Source: an uncultured Lachnospiraceae bacterium
GTDB lineage: Bacteria; Bacillota; Clostridia; Lachnospirales; Lachnospiraceae
Direction: 5' to 3'
Assembly (NCBI GenBank): GCA_947631685.1
Contig: CANRMI010000018.1
Location: 1 to 32,386, forward strand
Length of the DNA: 32,386 nucleotides
The notes beneath the pieces are model-generated. The model saw nothing but the letters and a program-made list of their open reading frames with translations. It did no database searches and was not told the DNA's origin. Shown here in pieces: positions 1 through 8,402 of this stretch; position 1 is the stretch's first letter, and every line of letters starts with the position of its first letter. The position numbers and the translations under genes were made by a program.

Positions 1-20
1 GGTTAAAGCCTCTGCACCGA

Positions 21-60
21 AACAAAAATAGCGGGAAACCCGATAAACTCAGGGTTTCCC
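21..60 (-). terminator. Rho-independent terminator of the tRNA-Gly transcript
   Basis: A perfect 9-bp stem is formed by 33-41 and 52-60 (GGGAAACCC with GGGTTTCCC on the minus strand) around a 10-nt loop. It is followed on the minus strand by TATTTTTGTTT. It lies about 15 nt past the 3' end of the tRNA, as expected for a single-tRNA transcript. Confidence 0.85.
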
Positions 61-74
61 ACTAAAATGAGCAG

Positions 75-145
75 AGCAGGTGATGGGAATCGAACCCACG
101 TATCCAGCTTGGAAGGCTGGTGTTCTACCATTGAACTACACCTGC
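75..145 (-). tRNA. tRNA-Gly, anticodon TCC
   Basis: Read on the minus strand, this 71-nt stretch folds as a standard cloverleaf. The acceptor stem GCAGGTG pairs with CACCTGC, the discriminator base is T, the anticodon stem is CCAGC/GCTGG around the loop CTTCCAA (anticodon TCC), and the T arm contains GTGGGTTCGATTCCCAT. It decodes GGA and possibly other GGN glycine codons. The 3' CCA is not encoded, so it must be added after transcription. The gene stands alone, with its own promoter at 161-189 and terminator at 21-60. Confidence 0.95.
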
Positions 146-160
146 TTACGAACGAATTTT

Positions 161-189
161 ATTTTACCATAGCGGATTTAAAACGTCAA
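161..189 (-). promoter_or_regulatory. Sigma-A promoter for tRNA-Gly
   Basis: On the minus strand TTGACG (189-184) is separated by exactly 17 nt from TAAAAT (166-161). A TGG triplet directly before the -10 box makes an extended -10. Transcription would start near 153, about 8 nt before the tRNA 5' end. Confidence 0.8.
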
Positions 190-233
190 TTCCTAAATTA
201 AAGTTTTCCGGTCTTTTTTTCAGGGACAAAGGA

Positions 234-242
234 TGATATAAT
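234..242 (+). promoter_or_regulatory. Probable extended -10 promoter for the arabinofuranosidase operon
   Basis: A perfect TATAAT (237-242) is preceded by TGA, giving an extended -10 element. The -35 region at 17-nt spacing is only a T run, so it is weak. The start codon follows about 38 nt downstream, with GAAAGGA (265-271) as ribosome binding site. This promoter is back to back with the tRNA promoter. Confidence 0.55.
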
Positions 243-280
243 AATTTTATTTAAAAATAACTTTGAAAGGATTTTAAATT

Positions 281-1747
281 ATGAAAAATGTGAGGCTTAC
301 CCTGAATCCTTTGGATCAAAGGAGCAAGATCAACAAAGAAATATATTCCAATTTTTCTGAACACCTGGGCCGCGGTATCTATGACGGAATCTATGTGGGA
401 GAAGACAGTAAGATCCCTAATATAGAGGGATACCGAAAGGATGTGGTGGAAGCTTTTCGGGAACTCAAACTGCCTGTGCTCCGCTGGCCGGGCGGTTGCT
501 TTGCCGACGAATATCACTGGAAGGATGGGATCGGAGAAAAGTCAGCCCGCGCCGGGGTAGTAAATAACTGGGGACATATCGCGGAGAACAACAGCTTCGG
601 CACTCATGAGTTCCTGCGCTTCTGCGAGCTGGTGGGATGCGAACCCTATATCAGCGCCAATGTGGGCAGCGGCACTGTCAGAGAATTGATGGAGTGGGTG
701 GAGTATATGACTTTTGACGGAATCTCCCCCATGAGTGAGCTGCGCCGTAAAAACGGCCGGGAGCATGCGTGGAAGCTGAAATATCTGGGAATCGGCAACG
801 AGAGCTGGGGCTGCGGCGGAAATATGACACCGGAATATTATTGTGACAATTACAGGCAGTACGCGACATTCTGCCGTGACTACAGCGGCAACAGACTGTT
901 TAAGATAGCCTGCGGTCCCAATGCGGACGACTATAACTGGACAGAGACATGCATGAAGCGGATTTCCCCCGATCTGATGCAGGGGCTTTCCATGCATTAC
1001 TATACGGTGCCCACCGGAATTTGGGATCATAAGGGCAGTTCTACGGAATTCGATGACGCTGAATACTATGCTACGCTGAAATGCACTCTCAGAATGGAGG
1101 AACTGATAACCCGCCACAGCGAGATCATGAACCGTTACGATCCGCAGCATAAAGTGGGACTGGTTGTGGATGAATGGGGATGCTGGTACGATGTGGAACC
1201 CGATACCAATCCTTCTTTTCTGTACCAGCTGAATACCATGAGAGACGCTATTGTGGCGGCAATTAATCTGAATATTTTCAATGCGCATTCCGACAGGGTA
1301 TACATGGCAAATATTGCCCAGGCTGTCAATGTGCTGCAGGCCGTTATGCTCACAGAGGGGTTGAAGACTATTAAGACGCCTACTTATCATGTGTTCGATC
1401 TCTATAAGGGGCACATGGAAAATCAGCTGATCTATTCCCATATTGAGAATGAAGAAGCTGCCGAGGGAGTCCCGGCCCTGTCCTGCAGCGCAAGTATCAA
1501 CGAGGCCGGTAAGATTGTGATCACGCTGGCGAACTGTTCCTTAAGCGAGGGATATACTGTGGAAATCGCAGGCGCAGACAAGGTGAAAGAAGCCTGCGGC
1601 AGGATCCTGACAGGAGATGTGCATGCAGGAAATGATTTTGATCATCCGGATGCGGTAACAATAAAATCTCTGGAAGTAAAAACGGAGGCCGGAAAGGCAT
1701 TTGCCAGCCTGCCGCCCTGCTCGGCAGCGGAGATCCTTTTAAGCTAG
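281..1747 (+). CDS. abfA: Alpha-L-arabinofuranosidase, glycoside hydrolase family 51
   Basis: This enzyme releases terminal alpha-L-arabinofuranosyl units from arabino-oligosaccharides. It is 488 residues, the usual size for intracellular GH51 enzymes, and has no signal peptide, so it should act in the cytoplasm on imported oligosaccharides. Family marks visible in sequence are [14 protein letters not shown] near residue 67, GNESWGCGG with the acid/base Glu174, and VVDEWGCWY with the nucleophile Glu298. These positions agree closely with characterised GH51 enzymes (Glu175/Glu294 in the Geobacillus enzyme). The (beta/alpha)8 barrel is followed by a C-terminal beta domain from about residue 385. 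The ATG is set by GAAAGGA about 9 nt upstream. It is the first gene of a close-packed + strand run, but the genes behind it are not arabinose genes. The family call is secure; the exact linkage preference cannot be read from sequence. Confidence 0.93.
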   Translation: MKNVRLTLNPLDQRSKINKEIYSNFSEHLGRGIYDGIYVGEDSKIPNIEGYRKDVVEAFRELKLPVLRWPGGCFADEYHWKDGIGEKSARAGVVNNWGHIAENNSFGTHEFLRFCELVGCEPYISANVGSGTVRELMEWVEYMTFDGISPMSELRRKNGREHAWKLKYLGIGNESWGCGGNMTPEYYCDNYRQYATFCRDYSGNRLFKIACGPNADDYNWTETCMKRISPDLMQGLSMHYYTVPTGIWDHKGSSTEFDDAEYYATLKCTLRMEELITRHSEIMNRYDPQHKVGLVVDEWGCWYDVEPDTNPSFLYQLNTMRDAIVAAINLNIFNAHSDRVYMANIAQAVNVLQAVMLTEGLKTIKTPTYHVFDLYKGHMENQLIYSHIENEEAAEGVPALSCSASINEAGKIVITLANCSLSEGYTVEIAGADKVKEACGRILTGDVHAGNDFDHPDAVTIKSLEVKTEAGKAFASLPPCSAAEILLS

Positions 1748-1757
1748 GGGTACCGGT

Positions 1758-2015
1758 ATGGAGTATGGAAAGCCTTGCAGACGCTGCCTTTCGAGGGAGG
1801 CCTGCGGAGAAGACCTGGCAAAGCTCATAAGGGAACGGATCGCGGGCTTACCGGAAGAAATGAAAGCGGATGAGGAACTGTACCGGAAACGGCTGTCGGC
1901 CTGCCTGATGTGTAAGGACCTGATTGGCGGTATGTGCGCAAAATGCGGATGCTATGTGGAAATCCGGGCCGCCCGTATACAAGGTTACTGTCCCGCGGCT
2001 GAAAAGAAGTGGTAA
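1758..2015 (+). CDS. Small cysteine-rich protein, DUF6171-like
   Basis: An 85-residue protein with eight cysteines arranged in pairs: CRRC near residue 7, a single Cys near 16, CLMC near 49, CAKCGC near 60 and a final Cys near 78. The spacing suggests a zinc-ribbon-like or other metal-binding fold. It resembles the short Firmicutes proteins grouped as DUF6171, whose function is unknown to me; that assignment is from memory. There is no signal peptide or membrane segment. It starts 10 nt after the arabinofuranosidase stop and ends 54 nt before the pantothenate kinase start, so it is probably co-transcribed with both. The coding call is well supported by context and by the spaced cysteines; no function is proposed. 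Confidence 0.8.
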   Translation: MEYGKPCRRCLSREACGEDLAKLIRERIAGLPEEMKADEELYRKRLSACLMCKDLIGGMCAKCGCYVEIRAARIQGYCPAAEKKW

Positions 2016-2069
2016 AATGTTCCGGACTGAAGAATGGCCTTATCCAGAGCCGGAAAGAGGGGGAGATGC

Positions 2070-2903
2070 ATGGGAGTTCGAATCGGAATAGATATTGGCA
2101 GCAGTACGACAAAAATAGCGGCCTTTGAAAACGGTGTCATATCAGAGCCCATGGCAGTGAGGGCGGATACGCAGGTCGCTTCTCTCTATGGCGCGTTTGG
2201 CCAGTATTTATATGAGAGCGGGCTCTCCCTGACGGAAGTGGAAGGCGTATATATTACCGGGGCGGGAAGTAAATATGTAGATAAAAAGGTATATGACCGT
2301 CCGACTTACAAGGTGGATGAATTTGTGGCTGCCGGTACGGGAGGGTACTATCTGACGGATAAAAAAGAAGCGATCGTTATCAGTATGGGAACGGGCAGCT
2401 TCTTTGTAAAAGTGACGGAAAACGAGATGAAGCATTTAGGAGGCGTGGGCTTAGGAGGCGGGACTATCTGCGGACTTTCCAGAGTGATGTTAAACACGGG
2501 GGATTTCAAGGAGATCGCAGCCCTGTCAAAAAAGGGCAGGGTGTCTGAGATCGATCTGCGGGTTGCGGATATTTCCAGGGAAAAGCTGCCCGGCCTGGCT
2601 CTGGATGTGACGGCGTCGAATTTTGCTAAAGCGGGCGCTCAGACGCGGCCGGAGGATCTGGCGGCAGGCATTGTACATATGGTGCTGGAAAATATCTGCC
2701 AGACAGGAATTTTGGCTTCCGCGCATATGGGAATCAGGGATTATATCTTGATCGGCGGACTGACCAGGTTTTTTGAATGCAGGCAGATCATAGAGGCGTT
2801 CAAAAGCCTGTGGGATGTCAGTATCAGCATACCGGAGTATTCCGATTTTGCCACGGCGATAGGCGCCGTGATCGCGGGGGGACAGGCGCAGGAAATACAA
2901 TAG
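2070..2903 (+). CDS. coaW: Type II pantothenate kinase
   Basis: It phosphorylates pantothenate, the first step of coenzyme A synthesis. The 277-residue product has the actin-like ASKHA kinase layout of the Fumble/CoaW family. It shows GIDIGSSTTK at residues 6-15 (phosphate loop 1), VDEF with the likely catalytic Glu84, SMGTGSF near 105-111, and the glycine-rich HLGGVGLGGGT near 122-132. A longer frame opens at 2034, but the ATG at 2070 is preferred. It places the kinase motif directly after the initiator, as in relatives, and has the purine-rich GGAAAGAGGGGGAG just upstream. Type II enzymes are typically insensitive to CoA feedback (family knowledge). The next gene begins 19 nt downstream. 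Confidence 0.88.
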   Translation: MGVRIGIDIGSSTTKIAAFENGVISEPMAVRADTQVASLYGAFGQYLYESGLSLTEVEGVYITGAGSKYVDKKVYDRPTYKVDEFVAAGTGGYYLTDKKEAIVISMGTGSFFVKVTENEMKHLGGVGLGGGTICGLSRVMLNTGDFKEIAALSKKGRVSEIDLRVADISREKLPGLALDVTASNFAKAGAQTRPEDLAAGIVHMVLENICQTGILASAHMGIRDYILIGGLTRFFECRQIIEAFKSLWDVSISIPEYSDFATAIGAVIAGGQAQEIQ

Positions 2904-2922
2904 AGCCTGAAGTGAGGTAAAA

Positions 2923-4119
2923 ATGGGAAAACAGAAAAAGACAGGATGCGTTGCGGCGGTTTTCCTGTCGGTGGTTCTGCTGGCCGGCTGCGGAACGGAT
3001 CCGGATTCTTTGGTGCGTGCCTTGGAGGAAACCGGAGAGCCGGATACCGGCTGGGAGAGTCCGGCAGTTTCGACGGATGATATTGGACAAACAGGGGAAC
3101 TGCTTCCCGGCAATGAAACGGAGAGCGAGAGTGCAGCCGCTGCCGACGGCAGCGAAGAAACAGAAGATGTGGTGACGATCACCATTTCCGCGGCAGGGGA
3201 TGTGACCTTAGGCAATCACCAGGAGCAGGAATACGCCTATTCTTTCAGGCAGATGTACGACAATGAGGGAGATGCCTATTTTCTGGAAAATGTACAGTAT
3301 ATTTTTGAAAATGATGACTGTACGATCGTCAATTTTGAAGGTGTGCTGACCTACGCGGAGGAGAAGCAGGAGAAAACCTACAACATGAAAGGGGATCCCG
3401 CTTACATAGGCGTGCTGACAGAGGGCAGCGTGGAGGCGGTCAGCTTTGCCAACAATCACAGACTGGATTATCTGGAGCGCGGAAGCAGCGATACGGTAGC
3501 GCTTTTTGAGGAAAATGACATTGTGTACGCCTATGACCGTATTACGGGAATTTATGAGACCAAGGACATCCGGATCGGGATTGTGTCGGTAAATGAGGTC
3601 AGCCAGGGTGCCGCGGTGGAAAAATACCTCATGGAGGGAATTGCCGCGCTGCGGGAGGATGATGCGGATCTGATCGTGGCTTGCTGCCACTGGGGTGTGG
3701 AAAGAGAGAATTATCCGGAGGACTATCAGCAGGAGCTGGGGAAAAAATGTATTGACTGGGGCGCCGATCTGGTGCTGGGAAGCCATCCCCATGTATTGCA
3801 GGGAATAGAGGTCTACAAGGGACATTTTATCGTATACAGTCTGGCAAATTTCTGCTTTGGAGGAAATCGGAATCCGGAAGACAAGGATACGATGATATTT
3901 TCCCAGACCTTTACTTTTATAGACGGAGTTTTGCAGGACGATATAACGGCGCGGGTAATACCCTGTTCGGTCAGCTCCGTTGCGGGAAGAAACGATTTCA
4001 GGCCCACGCCCGCGGAAGGTAAGGAATATAACCGTATTTTGGACAGGATCAATACCTACAGTGAGCCGTTTTCGGTGTGGTTTGGAGAAGACGGTTATTA
4101 TGTGGAACCGCAGGGATGA
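2923..4119 (+). CDS. CapA-family lipoprotein (metallophosphatase-like fold)
   Basis: A 398-residue protein with a lipoprotein signal: a basic start, a hydrophobic stretch, then the lipobox LAGC with Cys23. It should be anchored outside the membrane. A low-complexity acidic Ser/Glu linker (about 25-80) precedes a PGA_cap/CapA domain. The domain is shown by AAGDVTLG, NFEGVLTY, FANNHRLDY, CHWGVE and GSHPHVLQG (Asp, Asn and His residues that form a metal site in this superfamily) and SLANFCFGG. CapA itself takes part in poly-gamma-glutamate capsule export in Bacillus, but no capB, capC or capE is nearby, so that role should not be transferred. Solitary CapA-like lipoproteins are common in clostridia and their substrate is unknown. 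Family call strong, function open. Confidence 0.88.
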   Translation: MGKQKKTGCVAAVFLSVVLLAGCGTDPDSLVRALEETGEPDTGWESPAVSTDDIGQTGELLPGNETESESAAAADGSEETEDVVTITISAAGDVTLGNHQEQEYAYSFRQMYDNEGDAYFLENVQYIFENDDCTIVNFEGVLTYAEEKQEKTYNMKGDPAYIGVLTEGSVEAVSFANNHRLDYLERGSSDTVALFEENDIVYAYDRITGIYETKDIRIGIVSVNEVSQGAAVEKYLMEGIAALREDDADLIVACCHWGVERENYPEDYQQELGKKCIDWGADLVLGSHPHVLQGIEVYKGHFIVYSLANFCFGGNRNPEDKDTMIFSQTFTFIDGVLQDDITARVIPCSVSSVAGRNDFRPTPAEGKEYNRILDRINTYSEPFSVWFGEDGYYVEPQG

Positions 4120-4166
4120 CTGCGGGGATAAAAATACCAGGACAATAACGGAAAGGCGGTAGTACC

Positions 4167-5330
4167 ATGAAAGAAAAGCTACTGAAAAAATTCGGAGAGA
4201 TTTTCGGAGACACGGAAGGGGCGCAGGTGTATTTCGCGCCGGGACGCGTCAATCTGATCGGGGAACATACCGACTATAATGGCGGGCATGTTTTTCCCTG
4301 CGCGCTGACCATTGGAACTTATGCGGCGGCCAGAAAGCGGACGGATAACCGCCTGCGGTTTTATTCCATGAATTTTGAACAGCTGGGAGTGATAGAGTCT
4401 TCTCTGGAAGATTTAAAGCCCTATAAAGAAGCGGACTGGACCAATTATCCCAAGGGAGTGATCTGGGCGTTTATACAAAAGGGTATGCAGATCCCCTGTG
4501 GAATGGATCTGCTCTTAAACGGCAACATCCCCAATGGATCGGGGCTCTCCTCCTCCGCGTCGGTGGAGGTGCTGACAGGCTTTATCCTGCGGGAAATGTT
4601 CGGCTTTGAGGTGAGCAATCAGGATCTGGCTCTGATAGGACAGTTTTCGGAGAATCAGTTTAACGGCGTCAACTGCGGGATCATGGATCAGTTTGCCATT
4701 GCGATGGGAAAGGCGGGCCATGCCATTTTCCTGAATACAGCCAATCTGGCTTATGAATATGCGCCGGTCAGGCTGGAGGACGCCAAGATCGTGATCGCCT
4801 GCTCTAACAAAAAGCGGGGGCTGGGGGACTCCAAATACAATGAACGGCGGGCAGAGTGTGAAACCGCCCTGCAGCAGCTGCAGAGGCTGGTAGATATTAA
4901 GAGCCTGGGCGAGTTAAGCGAGGAAGAGTTTGAAACCTTAGAGGGTGTTATTACGGATCCTGTTATCATTAAGCGGGCGAGACATGCCGTGTATGAGAAC
5001 CGCCGGACGATCAAGGCAGTGGAAGCGCTGAAAGAAAACAGGATAGAGTTTTTCGGAAAGCTGATGAACAATTCCCATATATCTTTGCGGGATGATTATG
5101 AGGTGACGGGAGTGGAGTTAGACACGCTGGTAGAGGAGGCGTGGAAGGTGGAAGGCGTGATCGGTTCCCGTATGACGGGAGCCGGTTTTGGAGGCTGTAC
5201 GGTCAGCATCGTAAAGGACAAGGCAATCGACACCTTTATTGAACGGGTAGGAACCGCCTATGAACAGAAGATCGGCTACAAGGCGGATTTCTATGTTGTG
5301 GAAATAGGGGGAGGACCAACGGTATTATGA
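4167..5330 (+). CDS. galK: Galactokinase
   Basis: It phosphorylates alpha-D-galactose to galactose 1-phosphate using ATP, the first committed Leloir step. At 387 residues it is full length. The galactokinase signature GRVNLIGEHTDYNGG lies at 26-40, the GHMP ATP-binding loop PNGSGLSSSAS at 122-132, and the third GHMP motif TGAGFGGCTVS near 345-355. The start is supported by GAAAGGCGG about 10 nt upstream. The stop overlaps the galT start as ATGA, indicating translational coupling. No galE or mutarotase is in the window. Upstream capA lies 47 nt away with no visible terminator between, so read-through from the abfA promoter is possible. Confidence 0.97.
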   Translation: MKEKLLKKFGEIFGDTEGAQVYFAPGRVNLIGEHTDYNGGHVFPCALTIGTYAAARKRTDNRLRFYSMNFEQLGVIESSLEDLKPYKEADWTNYPKGVIWAFIQKGMQIPCGMDLLLNGNIPNGSGLSSSASVEVLTGFILREMFGFEVSNQDLALIGQFSENQFNGVNCGIMDQFAIAMGKAGHAIFLNTANLAYEYAPVRLEDAKIVIACSNKKRGLGDSKYNERRAECETALQQLQRLVDIKSLGELSEEEFETLEGVITDPVIIKRARHAVYENRRTIKAVEALKENRIEFFGKLMNNSHISLRDDYEVTGVELDTLVEEAWKVEGVIGSRMTGAGFGGCTVSIVKDKAIDTFIERVGTAYEQKIGYKADFYVVEIGGGPTVL

Positions 5331-6832
5331 TAGAAGAAAGCATCGGAAGACTGGTTCAATACGGATTAAAGACAGGTCTGCTTTCACAGGAAGATGTGAT
5401 CTATACCACCAACAGACTTTTAGAACTGTTCGGCTTAGAGAAACCGGCAGAAAACTCTGCGCACGGTTTAGCGGAAGACGACGATCTGGAAGGGATCCTG
5501 GCGGAAATGCTGGATTATGCCTATGAAAAGGGTATTCTTTCGGAGAACAGCGTTACATACCGGGATCTGTTTGACGCGAAGATCATGGCTGTTTTAATGC
5601 CCCGCCCCAGCGAGGTAAACCGCCGGTTCTGGGAGCTGTATAAGGATTCTCCGAAAAGGGCTACAGATTATTATTATAAATTAAGCCAGGATTCGGATTA
5701 TATCCGGCGGTATCGGATCAGGAAGGATGTAAAGTGGACTGCGGACACGGAGTATGGGGAGCTGGATATTACCATCAATCTCTCCAAACCGGAGAAAGAT
5801 CCGAAAGCGATCGCGGCGGCAGGCGCAGCCAGGCCTTCCGGCTATCCCAAGTGTCTGCTCTGTATGGAAAATGAGGGTTATGCCGGCAGGATCGATCATC
5901 CGGCCAGACAGAACCATCGGATCATTCCGATCACGATCCAGGGCAGCCGATGGGGCTTTCAGTATTCTCCCTATGTATATTATAACGAGCACTGCATCGT
6001 ATTTAACGGAGAGCATGTGCCCATGAAAATAGACCGGAACACTTTTTGCAAACTTTTTGCGTTTGTGAGACAATTTCCCCACTATTTTGTAGGTTCCAAT
6101 GCGGATCTGCCGATAGTGGGAGGATCCATCCTGAGCCATGACCATTTCCAGGGCGGCTGTTACGAGTTTGCCATGGCCAAGGCGCCTGTGTCGGATCGGT
6201 TTGTCATAAAAGGATTTGAAGATGTGGAGAGCGGGATCGTCAAGTGGCCCATGTCCGTGATCCGGTTAAGGGGGAGAGATACCGACAGGATCGTGGAGCT
6301 GGCCGACAGGATCCTGCGGGTCTGGAGAGGATACAGCGACGAAAGGGCCTTTATCTTTGCGGAAACGGAAGGTGTGCCCCACAACACGATCACGCCGATT
6401 GCCAGAAAGCGGGGAGAAGACTTTGAGCTGGATCTGGTGCTGCGCAACAATATTACCACAGAGGAGCATCCTCTGGGAGTGTATCATCCCCATGCCAATC
6501 TCCACCACATTAAAAAAGAAAATATCGGGCTGATAGAGGTAATGGGACTGGCGGTGCTGCCGGCCCGTTTAAAGAATGAAATGGAACAGCTTAAAGCGGC
6601 GATCTTAAACGGCGAAGATCTGCGGAAAAAAGGAGAGCTGGCAAAGCATGCGGACTGGGCGGAAGAGTTTTGCGGCCGCTATCAAAAGATAGATGCCGAC
6701 AACATAGACTCGGTTATCAGAACCGAGATAGGGCAGGTGTTCAAACAGGTTTTGGAAGATGCCGGAGTCTATAAGCGCACGCCCGAGGGCAGGGAGGCTT
6801 TCCTGCGCTTTATTGCGGCGCTCTCCTGCTGA
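5327..6832 (+). CDS. galT: UDP-glucose--hexose-1-phosphate uridylyltransferase, class II
   Basis: It exchanges galactose 1-phosphate with UDP-glucose to give UDP-galactose and glucose 1-phosphate. The 501-residue length and sequence fit the Firmicutes-type class II GalT rather than the roughly 350-residue enterobacterial type. SHDHFQGG (His271, His273) is the histidine motif expected at the uridylylated active site. A CLLCMENEGYAGR stretch near 180 and HPHANLHHIK near 387 are also typical. The start codon overlaps the galK stop (ATGA), so the two are translated together. The downstream gene nth begins 29 nt later and may be co-transcribed, although it is unrelated in function. Confidence 0.96.
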   Translation: MIEESIGRLVQYGLKTGLLSQEDVIYTTNRLLELFGLEKPAENSAHGLAEDDDLEGILAEMLDYAYEKGILSENSVTYRDLFDAKIMAVLMPRPSEVNRRFWELYKDSPKRATDYYYKLSQDSDYIRRYRIRKDVKWTADTEYGELDITINLSKPEKDPKAIAAAGAARPSGYPKCLLCMENEGYAGRIDHPARQNHRIIPITIQGSRWGFQYSPYVYYNEHCIVFNGEHVPMKIDRNTFCKLFAFVRQFPHYFVGSNADLPIVGGSILSHDHFQGGCYEFAMAKAPVSDRFVIKGFEDVESGIVKWPMSVIRLRGRDTDRIVELADRILRVWRGYSDERAFIFAETEGVPHNTITPIARKRGEDFELDLVLRNNITTEEHPLGVYHPHANLHHIKKENIGLIEVMGLAVLPARLKNEMEQLKAAILNGEDLRKKGELAKHADWAEEFCGRYQKIDADNIDSVIRTEIGQVFKQVLEDAGVYKRTPEGREAFLRFIAALSC

Positions 6833-6861
6833 GAGGAGATTGAAAGAAACGGAGGCCGGAT

Positions 6862-7533
6862 ATGGCGGCAAAACATACTTTGGAAATCTTACAGGCTTTG
6901 GACGAGCGTTATGGAACGGATTACCGCTGCTCGTTAGATCATGAAAACGCATGGCAGCTTCTGATCGCCACAATGCTGAGCGCGCAGTGTACGGACGCGC
7001 GAGTCAACCTTGTCACAAAAGAGCTCTTCCGGAAATATCCTTCTGTAGAAGCCTTTGCCAACGCGGATTTAAAAGAACTGGAGCAGGATATACATTCTAC
7101 GGGCTTTTACCACAATAAGGCCAAAAATATCATAGCCTGCTGCAAAGATCTGATGGAAAAGTACGGCGGAGAAGTGCCTTCCGGAATTGACGAGCTGACC
7201 GCACTGGCCGGTGTGGGCAGAAAAACCGCTAATGTGATACGGGGAAATATTTTCCATGAGCCCAGTATCGTAGTAGATACGCATGTGAAGAGAATCTCAA
7301 AAAAGCTGGGGCTTTCTGCGTCCGACGATCCGGTAAAGGCAGAAAAGGAGCTGGAGAAGGTGCTGCCAAAGGACCACTGGATCTTATATAATATTCAGCT
7401 GATCACCTTTGGAAGGGAAATCTGCAAAGCCCCTACCCCAAAATGCGGGGAGTGCTTTATGACGCACCTGTGTCCGGATTATCAGAAAAGGGAAAAGAAA
7501 GGTTCTATGGGCGGCAGGTCAGACATAAACTGA
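6862..7533 (+). CDS. nth: Endonuclease III (DNA glycosylase/AP lyase)
   Basis: It removes oxidised pyrimidines from DNA and cleaves the abasic site. The 223-residue protein has the helix-hairpin-helix LTALAGVGRKTANV with the Schiff-base Lys121 and VVDTHVKR with Asp139, one residue off the E. coli Lys120/Asp138 pair. The [4Fe-4S] cluster loop C-x6-C-x2-C-x5-C is intact near the C terminus (from EICKAPTPKCGEC). The short C-terminal tail GSMGGRSDIN is dispensable-looking. The start is set by GGAGG shortly upstream. The gene is convergent with the minus-strand gene that ends at 7558; only 24 nt separate them and no strong terminator is visible there. Confidence 0.95.
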   Translation: MAAKHTLEILQALDERYGTDYRCSLDHENAWQLLIATMLSAQCTDARVNLVTKELFRKYPSVEAFANADLKELEQDIHSTGFYHNKAKNIIACCKDLMEKYGGEVPSGIDELTALAGVGRKTANVIRGNIFHEPSIVVDTHVKRISKKLGLSASDDPVKAEKELEKVLPKDHWILYNIQLITFGREICKAPTPKCGECFMTHLCPDYQKREKKGSMGGRSDIN

Positions 7534-7557
7534 TCACAGGACATGATCTGAACAGGC

Positions 7558-8190
7558 TTACGAGGAATGAAGCCAACTGCTGTACGGGCCTTCTCCTTGT
7601 AAGGTACGGACGATAGTATTTTTGATGGGAGTACGGATATGCTCCGCCGCCATAAGAAGAGAGTCTTTCTTTTCGGGGCAGCCAAGTGTGTTATAGATGT
7701 CAGCCAAAAGGTAATAGCTGTGGCTGACATCCGTTTCGGTAGAAAGGGCAAATTCCAGTAAGCGGGCGGCTTCTTGTAAAAAGCCGGCCTTATATAGGGC
7801 CTCCGCCCATTCCTGCAGGGTGCGGGCCAACAGAGTGTAATTGTAATCATATTCCGACAGGCAGGTAATATTGGCGGTGCCGTATTCCAGCTTCAGATCC
7901 GTGTTGGTATAGCCGGTCAGGTTGACGATCTTCTGGTCAGAAAGGGCGAGGATCTGCCTTTGGCATTCGGCTATGGCAGGATCCTCTTTCAGAAGCTCCA
8001 TTGGGAAGCTTTCCAGGGGCAGCGTGATATAAGGCAGTTCGTCCAAAGATTTTTTTCGGACATGATTGGCCCGATCTTCCCGTTCCCAGAAATCCTGTTT
8101 GAATTTTTCTTCCATTTTTTTATGCTTATGGTTTTCGTAAGCGATCAATATACAGAAAACAATTAAACTGGACAAAAGAAGCGTTTTCAT
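7558..8190 (-). CDS. Membrane-anchored protein of unknown function with TPR-like C-terminal half
   Basis: A 210-residue protein that I cannot assign to a named family. It begins with a single hydrophobic segment (about residues 2-18) followed by a very charged, Lys/Glu-rich stretch (20-50). This suggests an N-terminal anchor. Residues about 120-190 are helical with alternating Ala/Leu/Tyr pattern (LLARTLQEWAEALYKAG, then AARLLEFALS, then YYLLADIYNTLG), typical of one or two degenerate TPR repeats. A longer frame reaches 8352, but the ATG at 8190-8188 is preferred. It carries GAAAGGA about 9 nt upstream and places the hydrophobic segment at the N terminus. It is the only protein gene on the minus strand. 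Its 5' end overlaps the promoter of the divergent 33-codon peptide gene. Confidence 0.72.
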   Translation of the reverse strand: MKTLLLSSLIVFCILIAYENHKHKKMEEKFKQDFWEREDRANHVRKKSLDELPYITLPLESFPMELLKEDPAIAECQRQILALSDQKIVNLTGYTNTDLKLEYGTANITCLSEYDYNYTLLARTLQEWAEALYKAGFLQEAARLLEFALSTETDVSHSYYLLADIYNTLGCPEKKDSLLMAAEHIRTPIKNTIVRTLQGEGPYSSWLHSS

Positions 8191-8197
8191 ATATAAT
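8169..8197 (+). promoter_or_regulatory. Strong sigma-A promoter embedded in the start of the divergent gene
   Basis: TGGACA (8169-8174), exactly 17 nt, then a perfect TATAAT (8192-8197). The -35 box and most of the spacer lie inside the first codons of the minus-strand gene (start at 8190). The -10 box overlaps the stretch between that gene's start codon and ribosome binding site. Transcription to the right would start near 8204, giving a leader of about 27 nt before the small ORF at 8231. Confidence 0.75.
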
Positions 8198-8230
8198 ATC
8201 CTTTCAGGCAGACGATAAGGGGTGAAGCTT

Positions 8231-8332
8231 ATGTTTCGTATGCGGAATAAAAAGACACAACAGATAATCGCGGGAATCATCGTTTTGCTGCTGGTACTGG
8301 CCATGGTGATCCCCATGCTGTTAGGTATGTAA
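8231..8332 (+). CDS. 33-residue single-span membrane peptide
   Basis: ATG at 8231 to TAA at 8330-8332. The product starts with a basic N terminus (MFRMRNKKTQQ) followed by about 20 hydrophobic residues (IIAGIIVLLLVLAMVIPM) and ends LLGM. It should be a single membrane span with its basic N terminus inside. Coding potential is supported by an excellent ribosome binding site (AAGGGGTG, 8216-8224, about 6 nt before the ATG) and by a consensus promoter at 8169-8197. The VanW gene follows 70 nt downstream on the same strand and may be read from the same promoter. I do not recognise a named family; toxin, regulator of a membrane partner, or cell-envelope micro-protein are all possible. Confidence 0.68.
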   Translation: MFRMRNKKTQQIIAGIIVLLLVLAMVIPMLLGM

Positions 8333-8358
8333 CTGTTGTTAGCGTACCACATTTTTGC

Positions 8359-8374
8359 CGCAATTACAATTGCG
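8359..8374. repeat. 7-bp inverted repeat upstream of the VanW gene
   Basis: CGCAATT-AC-AATTGCG is a perfect inverted repeat with a 2-nt centre. It sits between the small peptide gene and the VanW gene, about 29 nt before the VanW start. There is no following T run, so it is not a terminator. It could be a protein-binding site or a small leader hairpin. Confidence 0.4.
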
Positions 8375-8402
8375 TGAAAGTAAAAGAGGAGTGGGCAGCG
8401 GG

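Noticed and set aside
542..1441. Long open frame on the minus strand across the arabinofuranosidase gene
   Set aside because: It is the mirror of a strongly recognised GH51 gene, has no family resemblance and no ribosome binding site. The same applies to other long antisense frames, such as 15874-16941 opposite the GH2 gene and 2526-3215 opposite coaW/capA.
2923..4119. Poly-gamma-glutamate capsule synthesis gene
   Set aside because: Only the CapA-like domain is present; no capB, capC or capE partner is found, so capsule synthesis cannot be claimed.
7534..7557. Terminator between convergent nth and the minus-strand gene
   Set aside because: Only a weak GATCA/TGATC repeat without a T run is visible, which is not enough to call a terminator.
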